From Corynebacterium yudongzhengii (GTDB taxonomy: Bacteria; Actinomycetota; Actinomycetes; Mycobacteriales; Mycobacteriaceae): a DNA stretch of 64,000 nucleotides. The notes under the pieces were generated by a model. That model saw nothing but the letters and a program-made list of their open reading frames with translations, ran no database searches and was not told where the DNA came from. The DNA lies in NCBI RefSeq assembly GCF_003065405.1, contig NZ_CP026947.1:1178001-1242000 (forward strand), read 5' to 3'. Position numbers and translations under genes: made by a program. Below, one piece after another: positions 20,251 through 28,079 of this stretch (position 1 is the stretch's first letter; each line of letters opens with the position of its first letter).

Positions 20251-20286
20251 GTCGGGCCAGCCTAACCGATAGGCTGGCCCGACATG
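20248..20286. promoter_or_regulatory. Perfect palindrome forming a shared divergent promoter
   Basis: 17-bp arms around the 5-base loop accga (20265-20269), with the ATG of each divergent gene forming the outer end of an arm. Each arm reads TAGGCT, then ggcccgac, then ATG, so both genes have the same leaderless -10 arrangement. The whole intergenic gap of 33 bases (20251-20283) is palindrome. Confidence 0.85.
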
Positions 20287-21108
20287 TACGAGGACATCTT
20301 TTCCGGCCATCGCCGCAACCGCCCGAAGCAATATCCGATCGTCGAAGGCACGAACGGAACCGTGCTCGAGGTCTACGGCGAGGATTTCGTCGGCGCCATC
20401 GTCGGTTTTGAGCGCACCTACGACGGGGTGTTCGTACGCCTCGAGGACCGCTATGGGCGCCGGCGGCTGTTCAAGACGATGAACGGCGCCTTCTTGCACG
20501 AAGGCCGGCGGGTGAGCGTGCAGCGGCCGGTGAAGAAGGCGGCGCCGCAGCGTTCGAACTCCGGCTCACGGAAGGTGAAAAACCTCGAGGCGAAGGTCGC
20601 GGCGCCGTCGCGGATCTGGGTGGAAGGTATTCACGACGCGGCCATCGTCGAGCAGGTCTGGGGTCACGACCTGCGGGTGGAAGGGGTGGTCGTCGAATAC
20701 CTCGAAGGTCTCGACAATTTAGAGGAGAGGCTTAAGGAGTTTCGCCCCGGGCCGGGTCGGCGGGTCGGAGTGCTTGCCGATCACTTGGTCGAAGGCTCCA
20801 AGGAATCCCGCCTGACGGACTCCGTCGGCGAGCACGTGATGGTCACGGGTCATCCGTTCATCGACATCTGGGCGGCGGTGAAGCCGGAGAAACTCGGCAT
20901 CCGGGCCTGGCCGGAGGTGCCGAAGGGGGAGGACTGGAAGAGTGGCGTGTGCCGGCGTTTAGGCTGGTCCGACCCGAAGGAGGGCTGGCACCGAGTCTCG
21001 TCGGCGGTGTCCTCTTTCCGGGACCTCGATCCGACTCTGATCGGCGCGGTCGAGCGGCTTGTTGATTTCGTCACAAACCCGGAAGTCAAAAAAGAAGATC
21101 TCAGGTAG
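20284..21108 (+). CDS. DUF3097 family protein
   Basis: A 274-aa actinobacterial DUF3097 protein of unknown function. An N-terminal beta-rich region (about 1-80, GTNGTVLEVYGEDFVGAIVG) is followed by a basic linker (VKKAAPQRSNSGSRKVKN) and a conserved C-terminal domain starting RIWVEGIHDAAIVEQVWG. That domain has VEG-x2-D and, later, VGVLADHLVEGSKESRL, which resemble the Glu and Asp motifs of TOPRIM domains such as RNase M5; this is my inference and not established. ATG 20284 is inside the divergent palindrome. NfeD follows after 11 bases. Confidence 0.85.
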   Translation: MYEDIFSGHRRNRPKQYPIVEGTNGTVLEVYGEDFVGAIVGFERTYDGVFVRLEDRYGRRRLFKTMNGAFLHEGRRVSVQRPVKKAAPQRSNSGSRKVKNLEAKVAAPSRIWVEGIHDAAIVEQVWGHDLRVEGVVVEYLEGLDNLEERLKEFRPGPGRRVGVLADHLVEGSKESRLTDSVGEHVMVTGHPFIDIWAAVKPEKLGIRAWPEVPKGEDWKSGVCRRLGWSDPKEGWHRVSSAVSSFRDLDPTLIGAVERLVDFVTNPEVKKEDLR

Positions 21109-21119
21109 GTTAGGAGATT

Positions 21120-21545
21120 GTGGGAGCACTCATCTGGTTTTTGGCAGCACTGGTCCTCGCCGGTCTGGAGTTGATGGCCGGCGAGTTCACTCTGCTCATG
21201 CTCGCGGGCGCGGCGCTAGCGACCGCCGGTGTGGCGTTGGCTGATGTTCCCTTCTGGCTGGAGGCAGCCACCTTCGCCGTCTCTTCGCTAGCCCTGCTGG
21301 TCCTAGTGAAGCCGGTCCTGCGCCGACAGTTCCAGAAGCCGGAGGCCCTGGATACCTCGTCGAAGACGCTGGTCGGAAAACATGCTGAGGTCCTCGAACC
21401 TGTCGATGGCCGCGGCGGACAAATCCGTCTGGACGGGGCCATCTGGTCGGCGCGCTCCCTCGATCCCCAGATCAGCTTCGCTGAAGGGGAGATGGTCAGC
21501 GTCGCGGACATTGAGGGCCCAACCGCTATCGTTTGGAAGAACTGA
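21120..21545 (+). CDS. NfeD-family membrane protein
   Basis: A 141-aa NfeD protein with two hydrophobic regions at the N-terminus (LIWFLAALVLAGLELMAGEF and a second at about 35-65) and a C-terminal OB-fold domain (about 80-141). NfeD proteins act with SPFH proteins in membrane microdomains, and the SPFH gene overlaps this one by one base (TGATG), a clear sign of translational coupling. GTG start with aggag just upstream. The TAGGTT hexamer at the preceding stop codon could also serve as a promoter. Rv1487 is the mycobacterial counterpart. Confidence 0.9.
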   Translation: MGALIWFLAALVLAGLELMAGEFTLLMLAGAALATAGVALADVPFWLEAATFAVSSLALLVLVKPVLRRQFQKPEALDTSSKTLVGKHAEVLEPVDGRGGQIRLDGAIWSARSLDPQISFAEGEMVSVADIEGPTAIVWKN

Positions 21546-22783
21546 TGTTTGCAGCAATTTTCTTTGTCGTCCTCCTCGCGGTCATCGTCCTCCTCGTTGT
21601 CAAGTCTATTGCCTTGATTCCGCAGGGTGAGGCCGCGGTCATCGAACGCCTCGGGCGCTATACCCGCACGGTGAGCGGTGGGATCACGGTCTTGGTGCCT
21701 TTCCTCGATCGGGTGCGCGAGCGCGTCGATACGCGTGAACGCGTCGTCTCCTTCCCGCCGCAGGCCGTGATTACCCAAGACAACCTGACGGTGGCGATCG
21801 ATATCGTCGTCACCTTCCAGATCAACGATCCCGCCCGGGCGATCTACGGTGTGGACAACTACATCGTCGGCGTCGAGCAGATCTCCGTGGCCACGCTGCG
21901 TGACGTGGTGGGCGGCATGACATTGGAAGAGAACCTGACCTCCCGCGACACCATCAACCGCCGACTGCGCGGCGAGCTCGACTCCGCCACCGCCAAGTGG
22001 GGCCTGCGCATCAGCCGCGTCGAGCTGAAGGCCATCGACCCGCCGCCGACTGTCCAGCAGTCCATGGAGATGCAGATGAAGGCGGACCGGGAAAAGCGCG
22101 CCATGATCCTCACCGCCGAAGGCCAGCGCGAGTCGGACATCAAGACCGCCGAAGGCGAGAAGCAGGCGCGCATCCTCTCCGCCGAGGGTGAGAAGCACGC
22201 CGCAATTTTGGCCGCCGAAGCTGACCGCCAGGCCGAAATGCTGCGCGCCGAAGGTGACCGCGCCGCGACCTACCTACGCGCCCAAGGTGAGGCCCGCTCC
22301 ATCCAGAAGATAAACGCCGCGATCAAGGCCTCCCGGATCACCCCGGAGGTGCTGGCCTACAACTACCTGGACAAGCTGCCGCAGATGGCGCAGGGCGAGG
22401 CCTCGACCATGTGGATGATTCCCTCGCAGTTTGGGGACACGCTCGAGCGCTTTGCCAAGAGCTTCGCCACGCGTGACGACGACGGCGTCTTCCGCTACGA
22501 GGCCCCCGGCGTCGACGAGGACACCCGGGAGATGGCGGAGCCCGACAACACCGACGAGTGGTTTAACACCGCCTCCTCGCCGGAGATCGCCGAAGCCGTT
22601 GCAGCGGCGAACGCGGTGGCTCAAAAGCCGGTCGACCCAGCGGTCCCCGAGGTGCCGGAGCGCTCGCAGCAGCCGAAAGCTGCGGAGGATAAGGCTAGCT
22701 CCGCCGGGGAGCTCGGTGGCTCTTCGCCGGCGGGGGCTTCACCGGAGATTTCCTTCCGCGAGGGCGAGGAGATGGACCGCTAA
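21545..22783 (+). CDS. SPFH/stomatin-like membrane protein
   Basis: A 412-aa stomatin-like protein. It has one N-terminal membrane anchor (FAAIFFVVLLAVIVLLVVKS), the SPFH domain (about 30-190, with ALIPQGEAAVIERLGRY and RLRGELDSATAKWGLRIS), and a long Ala/Glu-rich coiled coil (about 190-270) that drives oligomerisation. The tail is low-complexity and rich in Pro, Ser and Glu. It probably scaffolds membrane microdomains together with the coupled NfeD gene. ATG 21545 overlaps the nfeD stop by one base. The end overlaps the convergent HTH gene by 45 bases. Corresponds to Rv1488. Confidence 0.92.
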   Translation: MFAAIFFVVLLAVIVLLVVKSIALIPQGEAAVIERLGRYTRTVSGGITVLVPFLDRVRERVDTRERVVSFPPQAVITQDNLTVAIDIVVTFQINDPARAIYGVDNYIVGVEQISVATLRDVVGGMTLEENLTSRDTINRRLRGELDSATAKWGLRISRVELKAIDPPPTVQQSMEMQMKADREKRAMILTAEGQRESDIKTAEGEKQARILSAEGEKHAAILAAEADRQAEMLRAEGDRAATYLRAQGEARSIQKINAAIKASRITPEVLAYNYLDKLPQMAQGEASTMWMIPSQFGDTLERFAKSFATRDDDGVFRYEAPGVDEDTREMAEPDNTDEWFNTASSPEIAEAVAAANAVAQKPVDPAVPEVPERSQQPKAAEDKASSAGELGGSSPAGASPEISFREGEEMDR

Positions 22784-23290
22784 CTGCCAGCCCGCGGACT
22801 CCGCGGACCAGCCGGCGGCCTGCAGCCGTTGGGACATAGCCTGTTTGGAGATGCCCAGCTTCGCCGCCGCCTCGTTTTGGTTGAGTCCGCGGCGCATCAG
22901 GGAGGTCGCCTCGCGGCCTTCCAGCGTGCGCTTCGCGAGCACATGTGCCAGCAGAGCGAACGTCGCCTCGATGTCGAAGGCTTCGGTGCCGCTGGTATCG
23001 GCACGCACGTGCACGGCCCCAGCCCGCGTGCCGACGGCCTTGGTCGCCGCCTCCTCACACCACACGGGGGAGTCGATACCAATGCCGATGGCCCAGTTCC
23101 CATCGGAGAGCAAGGCCATGATGAGATCGGTCAATGCGCTGGGAGAGTCCACGCGCGCGGTGATGTCCTCGACGCCGAGGAAGGTGAACTCTCCGACCCC
23201 CTCCATGGTCTGGAGGGCGTCTGCGGAGCGGCGCACGATGTCTGCGCGGCGTACCTCGCGTCCCCGGTAACGTGCATGCACAGCCAACAT
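22739..23290 (-). CDS. Putative DNA-binding protein with C-terminal helix-turn-helix
   Basis: A 183-aa protein not assigned to a named family. The N-terminal part (about 1-115) is an alpha/beta domain beginning MLAVHARYRGREVRRADIV. A helix-turn-helix resembling sigma-factor region 4 lies at about 133-155 (LNQNEAAAKLGISKQAMSQR), where the Gln- and Ser-rich recognition helix is typical. The last residues (WQLAVHLLALAEG) form a helix. It could be a regulator with an N-terminal sensor. ATG 23290 has TAGACT-N7-ATG upstream, whose TAG is also the stop codon of the TVP38-like gene. It overlaps the convergent SPFH gene by 45 bases. Confidence 0.65.
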   Translation of the reverse strand: MLAVHARYRGREVRRADIVRRSADALQTMEGVGEFTFLGVEDITARVDSPSALTDLIMALLSDGNWAIGIGIDSPVWCEEAATKAVGTRAGAVHVRADTSGTEAFDIEATFALLAHVLAKRTLEGREATSLMRRGLNQNEAAAKLGISKQAMSQRLQAAGWSAESAGWQLAVHLLALAEGNLR

Positions 23291-23300
23291 GGCTTTCAGT

Positions 23301-23942
23301 CTACCCGGCAGACTTGACTGGACGGCGAGCGTCGACGGCGAGTCCGATGATCCCCAGCAGCGCGAGGGCGACCGTAATCGCGATGATCGCCGGGTTCGTA
23401 TTTCCCGTCAGGGTGTCGCCGAAGAAGACGGTCGCTATCGTGCCGGGGGCAGCGCCGATGAAAGTGGCGACGGTGAACGTGGCCACACGGATCTCGGTCA
23501 TGGCGGCGGTGTAGTTCATCACCGAAAACGGTATGCCCGCGATCATGCGCAGGCTGATTACCGCCGCCCAACCGCGGGTACGCAGACGGGCGTTGATCTT
23601 CTCTACCACCGGATGAGTCAGCCGGGGGCGCACCCAGTCACCAATGAGATAGCGCATCGTGGTCAGGGAGATGCACGCAGCTACCGCGGTGGCGGTGGTG
23701 GCGATGATAACCCCGACGAGCGGGCCAAAAAGTATCCCGGAACTCAAGGTCAAGATCGTGCGTGGTACTGGGAACTGGCTGATAAGGACGTAGCCCACCC
23801 AGAAAGCCAGCGGGAACCAGGCGCCGGCGCGGTCGGCCCAGTCCCGCAAAGTCGATAGGGCGGGGATGTCGACGAAAACGATCACCGCCACCGCGACGAT
23901 GAGCAACACCGCGAGGATGGCTGCCTTGGTTTTCTGCCGCAT
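23301..23942 (-). CDS. TVP38/TMEM64 (VTT domain) membrane protein
   Basis: A 213-aa integral membrane protein of the DedA/VTT group. Hydrophobic segments lie at about 8-28 (AILAVLLIVAVAVIVFVDIP), 45-60, 65-90, 130-160 and 180-200. The VTT signature is around SGILFGPLVGVIIATTATAV and FSVMNYTAAMTEIR. Bacterial members are linked to lipid scrambling and envelope homeostasis; the substrate is unknown here. ATG 23942 is preceded by TATGGT-N6, a leaderless arrangement. Ten bases separate it from the HTH gene downstream, so the two could be co-transcribed. Confidence 0.87.
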   Translation of the reverse strand: MRQKTKAAILAVLLIVAVAVIVFVDIPALSTLRDWADRAGAWFPLAFWVGYVLISQFPVPRTILTLSSGILFGPLVGVIIATTATAVAACISLTTMRYLIGDWVRPRLTHPVVEKINARLRTRGWAAVISLRMIAGIPFSVMNYTAAMTEIRVATFTVATFIGAAPGTIATVFFGDTLTGNTNPAIIAITVALALLGIIGLAVDARRPVKSAG

Positions 23943-23986
23943 GCGTTCACCATACGCCCCAGTGGGGATCTACCTATAGTGGAGTT

Positions 23987-24412
23987 ATGTCTGTTCTACG
24001 CACTGACCACGGTCCCAACCCCTTTGTTCTCGACATCGAGGAAGCCACCGAATCCAACGAGGCCTTCCGGGACACGCTCTGGACGGGCAAGTTCCTCCAG
24101 ATGACCGTCATGTCCATCCCGGCCGGCGGCGAGATCGGCGCCGAGGTCCATGACGACCACGACCAGTTCTTGCGCATCGAAGCCGGCAAGGGCCGCATGA
24201 TGATCGGCGAGAGTGAGGACAACCTCGACGTCGAAAAGGTTGTCGAGCACGACGACGCAGTCTTCGTCCCCGCCGGCAAGTGGCACAACATGGTCAACGA
24301 GTCCGATGAGCCCGTGAAGCTCTACTCGATCTACGCCGCCCCGGAACACGTCCACGGCACCTTCCACCAGACCAAGGAAGACGCGGACAACGATCCGAAC
24401 GAGGATCACTAA
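23987..24412 (+). CDS. Cupin-domain protein
   Basis: A 141-aa single cupin. The metal-binding motifs are visible as GAEVHDDHDQFLRIEAGKG, with two histidines and a glutamate, and PAGKWHNMVNES, with the third histidine. It is probably a small metal-dependent enzyme or a binding protein. The substrate is not recognisable, and a strongly acidic tail (about 128-141, ending DPNEDH) follows. ATG 23987 lies 6 bases after TATAGT (23975-23980), a very good -10, and the intervening ggag could also be a ribosome binding site. A terminator follows the gene. Confidence 0.87.
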   Translation: MSVLRTDHGPNPFVLDIEEATESNEAFRDTLWTGKFLQMTVMSIPAGGEIGAEVHDDHDQFLRIEAGKGRMMIGESEDNLDVEKVVEHDDAVFVPAGKWHNMVNESDEPVKLYSIYAAPEHVHGTFHQTKEDADNDPNEDH

Positions 24413-24441
24413 GCCTGCTTAGTGTGGTGCTTGTGGTGCTG

Positions 24442-24478
24442 CCCCGGCCTGGTTTGGTCGGGGTTGCCGCTTTTCTGG
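24442..24478 (+). terminator. Terminator after the cupin gene
   Basis: ccccggcc (24442-24449) pairs with ggtcgggg (24456-24463) with one G-T pair, followed by a T-rich stretch (cttttct). It lies 30 bases after the stop. Confidence 0.65.
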
Positions 24479-24564
24479 GGGAGCGTGGGGCGTGGACCGT
24501 GAAGTCTAGGCGAAAAGCTCCTCGTCGAGGCTGGACAGGTTCTGAGAGCCAGGCAGTGGGCGTG

Positions 24565-24665
24565 TTGCGCTATCGCTGGTCGAAAGCAGCCTCATCTAAA
24601 GGGCCCTCGCGAGGTCGAGTTCAGTACTCCTTTAGGGGTGACTGCTTTCGACCAGGCGACCGCGT
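24565..24665 (+). repeat. Palindromic intergenic repeat, copy A
   Basis: Outer arms ctggtcgaaagcag (24576-24589) and ctgctttcgaccag (24642-24655) are perfect complements. Between them lies the family core (ctaaaggg, gaggtcgag, agtactcctttagggg). Nearly identical to copy B 211 bases downstream. The gap 24413-24956 holds only this pair and two terminators. Confidence 0.9.
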
Positions 24666-24774
24666 GGGTTATCAGATGCGGTTTTGGTGAGCCCCGGACG
24701 AGACTGCTGGGGAAGGTGTTCCTGGTGGGGCAACTGACTGTTTGTACTGCACACACCGCACGCTGATCGTGCGT

Positions 24775-24875
24775 GTTGCGTTAGCGCTGGTCGAAAGCAG
24801 CCTCATCTAAAAGGCTCTCGCAAGGTCGAGTTCAGTACTCCTTTAGGGGTGACTGCTTTCGACCAGGCGGCACCC
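24775..24875 (+). repeat. Palindromic intergenic repeat, copy B
   Basis: Same perfect 14-bp outer arms (24787-24800 and 24853-24866) and almost the same core as copy A. The left flank reads gcgttagcg where copy A has gcgctatcg. Lies between the cupin gene and tRNA-Leu, which point towards each other. Confidence 0.9.
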
Positions 24876-24914
24876 AAAACCGCCTGGCCGCCAGAACCGC
24901 CCAGAACCCCAACC

Positions 24915-24949
24915 AGCAGAAAACCGCCAACTCCTTAAAGAGTTGGCGG
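24915..24949 (-). terminator. Terminator of tRNA-Leu
   Basis: On the minus strand ccgccaactc and gagttggcgg form a perfect 10-bp stem (24924-24949) followed by ttttctg. It starts 8 bases after the tRNA 3' end. Confidence 0.85.
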
Positions 24950-24956
24950 CCTATCG

Positions 24957-25042
24957 TGCCCGGAGGGGGACTTGAACCCCCACGTCCGTTAATAGGACAC
25001 TAGCACCTCAAGCTAGCGCGTCTGCCATTCCGCCACCCGGGC
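24957..25042 (-). tRNA. tRNA-Leu (anticodon GAG)
   Basis: An 86-nt class II tRNA on the minus strand. The acceptor arms GCCCGGG and TCCGGGC pair with one G-U. The anticodon stem ctagc/gctag encloses the loop ttgaggt, giving GAG, which reads CUC and CUU. A long variable arm (gtcctattaacggac) marks it as Leu, and the T arm contains ggttcaagtcc. CCA is not encoded. A terminator follows immediately. Confidence 0.95.
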
Positions 25043-25162
25043 TCAGGTGGTCACTCAAAGCAACGGGGACTAATGTAACCCGCCGACTGCAGATTCAACA
25101 AATCGCCAGCTCACTGCCGGTTTCCGTGAACTACTACACTGTCATTTGGTAAGAATGGGAAC

Positions 25163-25696
25163 ATGACCGACTACAACGATTCGCGATTTCCTGGACCCGA
25201 CCCCTACGCACCGCTGAAGGACCTGCCGTCCTTCACTCTGACCTCGACTGATCTGGACAACGGCGCCGAGCTCTCCGAGAAGCTTCGCGCCCCAGAGTCC
25301 GTCTCTCCGCAGCTGTCGTGGAGTGACGTCCCGGAGGGCACCAAGTCCTTCGCTGTGACCTGCTTCGACCCGGATGCCCCGACAGCCTCCGGTTTCTGGC
25401 ACTGGGCCGCCTTCAACATCCCGGCCACCGTCACTGAGCTGCCGAGCAACGCCGGCGCCCAGGAGGACTTGGGCGTGGGCGCTGTGAGCCTGAAGAACGA
25501 CTCTGGCGGCCGCGTGCACTACGGCGCGGCGCCGCCGCCGGAGCACGCCCCGCACCGCTACCTGTATGTGGTGCATGCGGTGGACGTCGAAAAGCTGGAC
25601 ATCGATGAGGATGCCACCCCGACCGTTCTGGGCTTCAACCTGCACTTCCATGCCCTCGGCCGGGCGATCGTGTGGGGCTGGTACGAGAACAAGTAA
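25163..25696 (+). CDS. YbhB/YbcL family Raf kinase inhibitor-like (PEBP) protein
   Basis: A 177-aa phosphatidylethanolamine-binding-protein fold. Family motifs are FDPDAPTASGFWHWAAFNIP (about 74-93) with the anion-pocket Asp and His residues, and GRVHYGAAPPPEHAPHRYLY. The bacterial function is unknown. It is cytoplasmic with no signal peptide. In M. tuberculosis the equivalent Rv2140c also lies beside pyrD and a lipoprotein gene. The stop codon overlaps the start of the next gene (TAATG), so the two are translationally coupled. Confidence 0.9.
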   Translation: MTDYNDSRFPGPDPYAPLKDLPSFTLTSTDLDNGAELSEKLRAPESVSPQLSWSDVPEGTKSFAVTCFDPDAPTASGFWHWAAFNIPATVTELPSNAGAQEDLGVGAVSLKNDSGGRVHYGAAPPPEHAPHRYLYVVHAVDVEKLDIDEDATPTVLGFNLHFHALGRAIVWGWYENK

Positions 25697-26061
25697 TGCA
25701 GGTACCGGCCTCGGTCCGCGCGGGCGGGGCATTCCTCGCCCTCGCGCTGACCCTCATGATCATGCTCGGCCTGGCGATCCTGCAAGAGGGCTGGAACGTC
25801 CCCTTCGAGATCACGAACCGGAGGCTTCTCATCCTCGTGGCCGTGATCATCCTGGGGGCGTTCGCCACCCAGCGCAAAGATCAGGCAGGCAGCCGCACGC
25901 AAGTGATTGCGCTGGTCGTCGGGGTGGGGCTCATCGTGATCTCGATGCTCATCCCACAGTCGACGCTCTACACGCTCCAGCAGTGGTGGATCGCCCTCTA
26001 CGCCGTCATGGCGCTGCTCTGCGCCTTGGTGTTGCGCAGAGCTAGTCTTCCTTCCAGCTAA
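25696..26061 (+). CDS. Small conserved membrane protein
   Basis: A 121-aa protein with four hydrophobic segments: about 8-28 ([20 protein letters not shown]), 42-58, 70-88 and 95-112. The loops are short and charged. No family motif recognised. The ATG at 25696 overlaps the stop of the PEBP gene by one base. Its 3' end overlaps the convergent pyrD gene by 20 bases. Confidence 0.72.
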   Translation: MQVPASVRAGGAFLALALTLMIMLGLAILQEGWNVPFEITNRRLLILVAVIILGAFATQRKDQAGSRTQVIALVVGVGLIVISMLIPQSTLYTLQQWWIALYAVMALLCALVLRRASLPSS

Positions 26062-27115
26062 GCCCCGAGCCCACGGCTTCTGAGATGTTGCTCAGGCCGT
26101 GGGCCTTAATCTGCGCGGCGATCCCGCGGTGGATGTCGCGGATCCAGCCCGGCCCACCATAAATGAGCGGGGTGTAGCCCTCGAGTAGGTTGGCGCCCGC
26201 GGTGATACGTTCCCAGGCCTGCTCAGGGGTAAAGATGCCACCCACGCTCACCAGCGCCAGCTGGCTTCCGACGCGCTTGTAGAGCCGCTTGAGCACCTCC
26301 GGCGAACGCTGAGCCACAGGGGCACCGGAGATACCGCCGGCACCGAGCTTGTCTACCTTGCGGGTTGTGAGATTCTCCCGCGAGATGGTCGTGTTGGTCG
26401 CCACGATGCCGGCGATGCCGAGCTCGACGGCGAGATCGGCCACGGCGTCGATGTCGTCGTCGCTGAGATCGGGGGCGATCTTCACCAGCACCGGCGCGGA
26501 GGTCGACTCCTTGACCACCTGAAGAATCGGGCGCAGCGATTCCACGGCCTGCAAATCGCGCAGGCCCGGGGTGTTCGGGGAGGAGACGTTGACCACCAAG
26601 TAGTCCGCGAAATCGCCGAGCATGGTGGCGGAGGTGCGGTAGTCGGCGACGGCGTCGTCGGCAAGCTTGGTCTTACCGATGTTCACGCCGATCACGTTGC
26701 GACGGTTACGCCGTGCGATCGTGTTCCGCGCACTCGCCGCGCCCTTGTTGTTGAAGCCCATCCGGTTGAGCAGGGCGCGATCGGCCGGCAGGCGGAACAG
26801 CCGCGGCGTCGGGTTGCCGGGCTGTGGGGAGGCGGTGATGGTGCCCACCTCGGCGTGCCCGAAGCCTATAGATGACCACACGTCCGGCACCGCGCCATCC
26901 TTATCGAAGCCGGCCGCCAGGCCTAGCGGTCGGTCGAAGCGGACGCCGAAGACTTCTTGGCTGAGGACTTCGTCACGCACCGGCAGGATGCGACCCACCA
27001 GCCAGCGCAGGGGAGTGGCATACTGTAGAACCCCCAGGCCGGACATGACGTAGCTGTGGATCCGCTCCGGCGGGATCCGAAACAGGCCTTTCAAAGCAAG
27101 CTGGTAGATGCCCAT
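26042..27115 (-). CDS. pyrD: Quinone-dependent dihydroorotate dehydrogenase
   Basis: A 357-aa class 2 dihydroorotate dehydrogenase, the membrane-associated, quinone-linked step of pyrimidine synthesis. The N-terminal amphipathic helix ([20 protein letters not shown]) is the membrane and quinone tunnel. FMN-barrel motifs include [25 protein letters not shown] with the catalytic serine, [11 protein letters not shown] with the FMN-contact lysine, and NTTISRE. The start is at ATG 27115. The open frame continues upstream into the lipoprotein gene but is not real there. The lipoprotein gene ends 16 bases upstream on the same strand. Confidence 0.95.
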   Translation of the reverse strand: MGIYQLALKGLFRIPPERIHSYVMSGLGVLQYATPLRWLVGRILPVRDEVLSQEVFGVRFDRPLGLAAGFDKDGAVPDVWSSIGFGHAEVGTITASPQPGNPTPRLFRLPADRALLNRMGFNNKGAASARNTIARRNRRNVIGVNIGKTKLADDAVADYRTSATMLGDFADYLVVNVSSPNTPGLRDLQAVESLRPILQVVKESTSAPVLVKIAPDLSDDDIDAVADLAVELGIAGIVATNTTISRENLTTRKVDKLGAGGISGAPVAQRSPEVLKRLYKRVGSQLALVSVGGIFTPEQAWERITAGANLLEGYTPLIYGGPGWIRDIHRGIAAQIKAHGLSNISEAVGSGLSWKED

Positions 27116-27131
27116 GTGCGTCCTTCGTCTG

Positions 27132-28073
27132 TTAGCTCTCGTTGATGATCTGCAGGCCGTCGCTGCCGCCGAGCACGAGCCCGTCTGCGGTGGCCACCAT
27201 GGAGGTGACGTTCGCGATCGTGGACACTGACGATTCTTCCATGGGAACACCGGAGGAGACATCGTATCCGGTCGCGGTGTTCTCCGCGGTGGAGGCGATC
27301 CAGGCGAGTTCGCCGTCGTGGGCGACGGCCCACGGGGAGGCGTCCACGGGTGCGGTCTGGTGCAGGCGGATGACGTCGTCGACGGTGTAGATGGCGATTT
27401 GGTTGCCCAGGGTGTCGGAGACCACGACGATGTCGCCGTCGCCGGTCGCCAGCGTGCCGACGCCGAGCCCCACCCGCAGCGTGCCGCCCTGGCGGCCTTC
27501 GTCGATACGCAAATCCTGGATGGTCGTGTCCGCGCGGTTGATGCGCACCACCTTGTCATTGTCGGTAATAGCCAGCTCGTCGGTGGGGCCGGCGACGGAG
27601 AAGTCGTCGATACGCTCGCCGTTCGCGTAGACCGCCGCCTGAGCTTCCGTGCCGGAGGCCACCACGAGCTCGCCGGTGGAGGTGAGCACCGCGGACTCGG
27701 CGGGCTCGTCCAAGCTCACGGTCTCGCCGCCGATGATGCGGACGTCACTGCCGCAGGCCACCACGATGTCCTCGGCGTTGGCGGTGACGTCGGTGCACCC
27801 GGAGATGTCCTCGCCGGAGACCCCCTCGCGTAGCTCGTCGAGGGTGCCGACGAAAAGCTCGTCACCCACCCGCACGCCATAGCGCCCACCGGCGGCCACT
27901 AAGTCGGTGACCTCGCCTAACTCGATGACCTCGCCGTCGGGGGCAGTCGCTGCGGGCGAGTCCGCCGGGGTAGCGTTGCCCATGTCGGGCAGGTCCTCTT
28001 CGGCGGGGTTCTGGCCGCAGGCGGTGAGGGTGACGGCCGTAAGGGCGAGAACAGCACAAAATCTACGCATCAC
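27132..28073 (-). CDS. Secreted lipoprotein (LppL-like), probable beta-propeller
   Basis: A 313-aa lipoprotein. The signal peptide [17 protein letters not shown] ends in the lipobox LTAC (C19), so it is lipidated and held at the outer face of the plasma membrane. The mature part is acidic and made of repeating short strands with GDG, DNDK and similar turns, consistent with a beta-propeller but without a named domain. In M. tuberculosis lppL (Rv2138) also neighbours pyrD. The function is unknown. A second ATG one codon downstream is an equally good start. Seven bases separate it from the upstream aldo/keto reductase gene. Confidence 0.8.
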   Translation of the reverse strand: MMRRFCAVLALTAVTLTACGQNPAEEDLPDMGNATPADSPAATAPDGEVIELGEVTDLVAAGGRYGVRVGDELFVGTLDELREGVSGEDISGCTDVTANAEDIVVACGSDVRIIGGETVSLDEPAESAVLTSTGELVVASGTEAQAAVYANGERIDDFSVAGPTDELAITDNDKVVRINRADTTIQDLRIDEGRQGGTLRVGLGVGTLATGDGDIVVVSDTLGNQIAIYTVDDVIRLHQTAPVDASPWAVAHDGELAWIASTAENTATGYDVSSGVPMEESSVSTIANVTSMVATADGLVLGGSDGLQIINES

Positions 28074-28079
28074 AAAGAG

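Noticed and set aside
24565..24875. CRISPR array
   Set aside because: Only two palindromic units of about 100 bp per site, no short regular repeat-spacer pattern and no cas genes.
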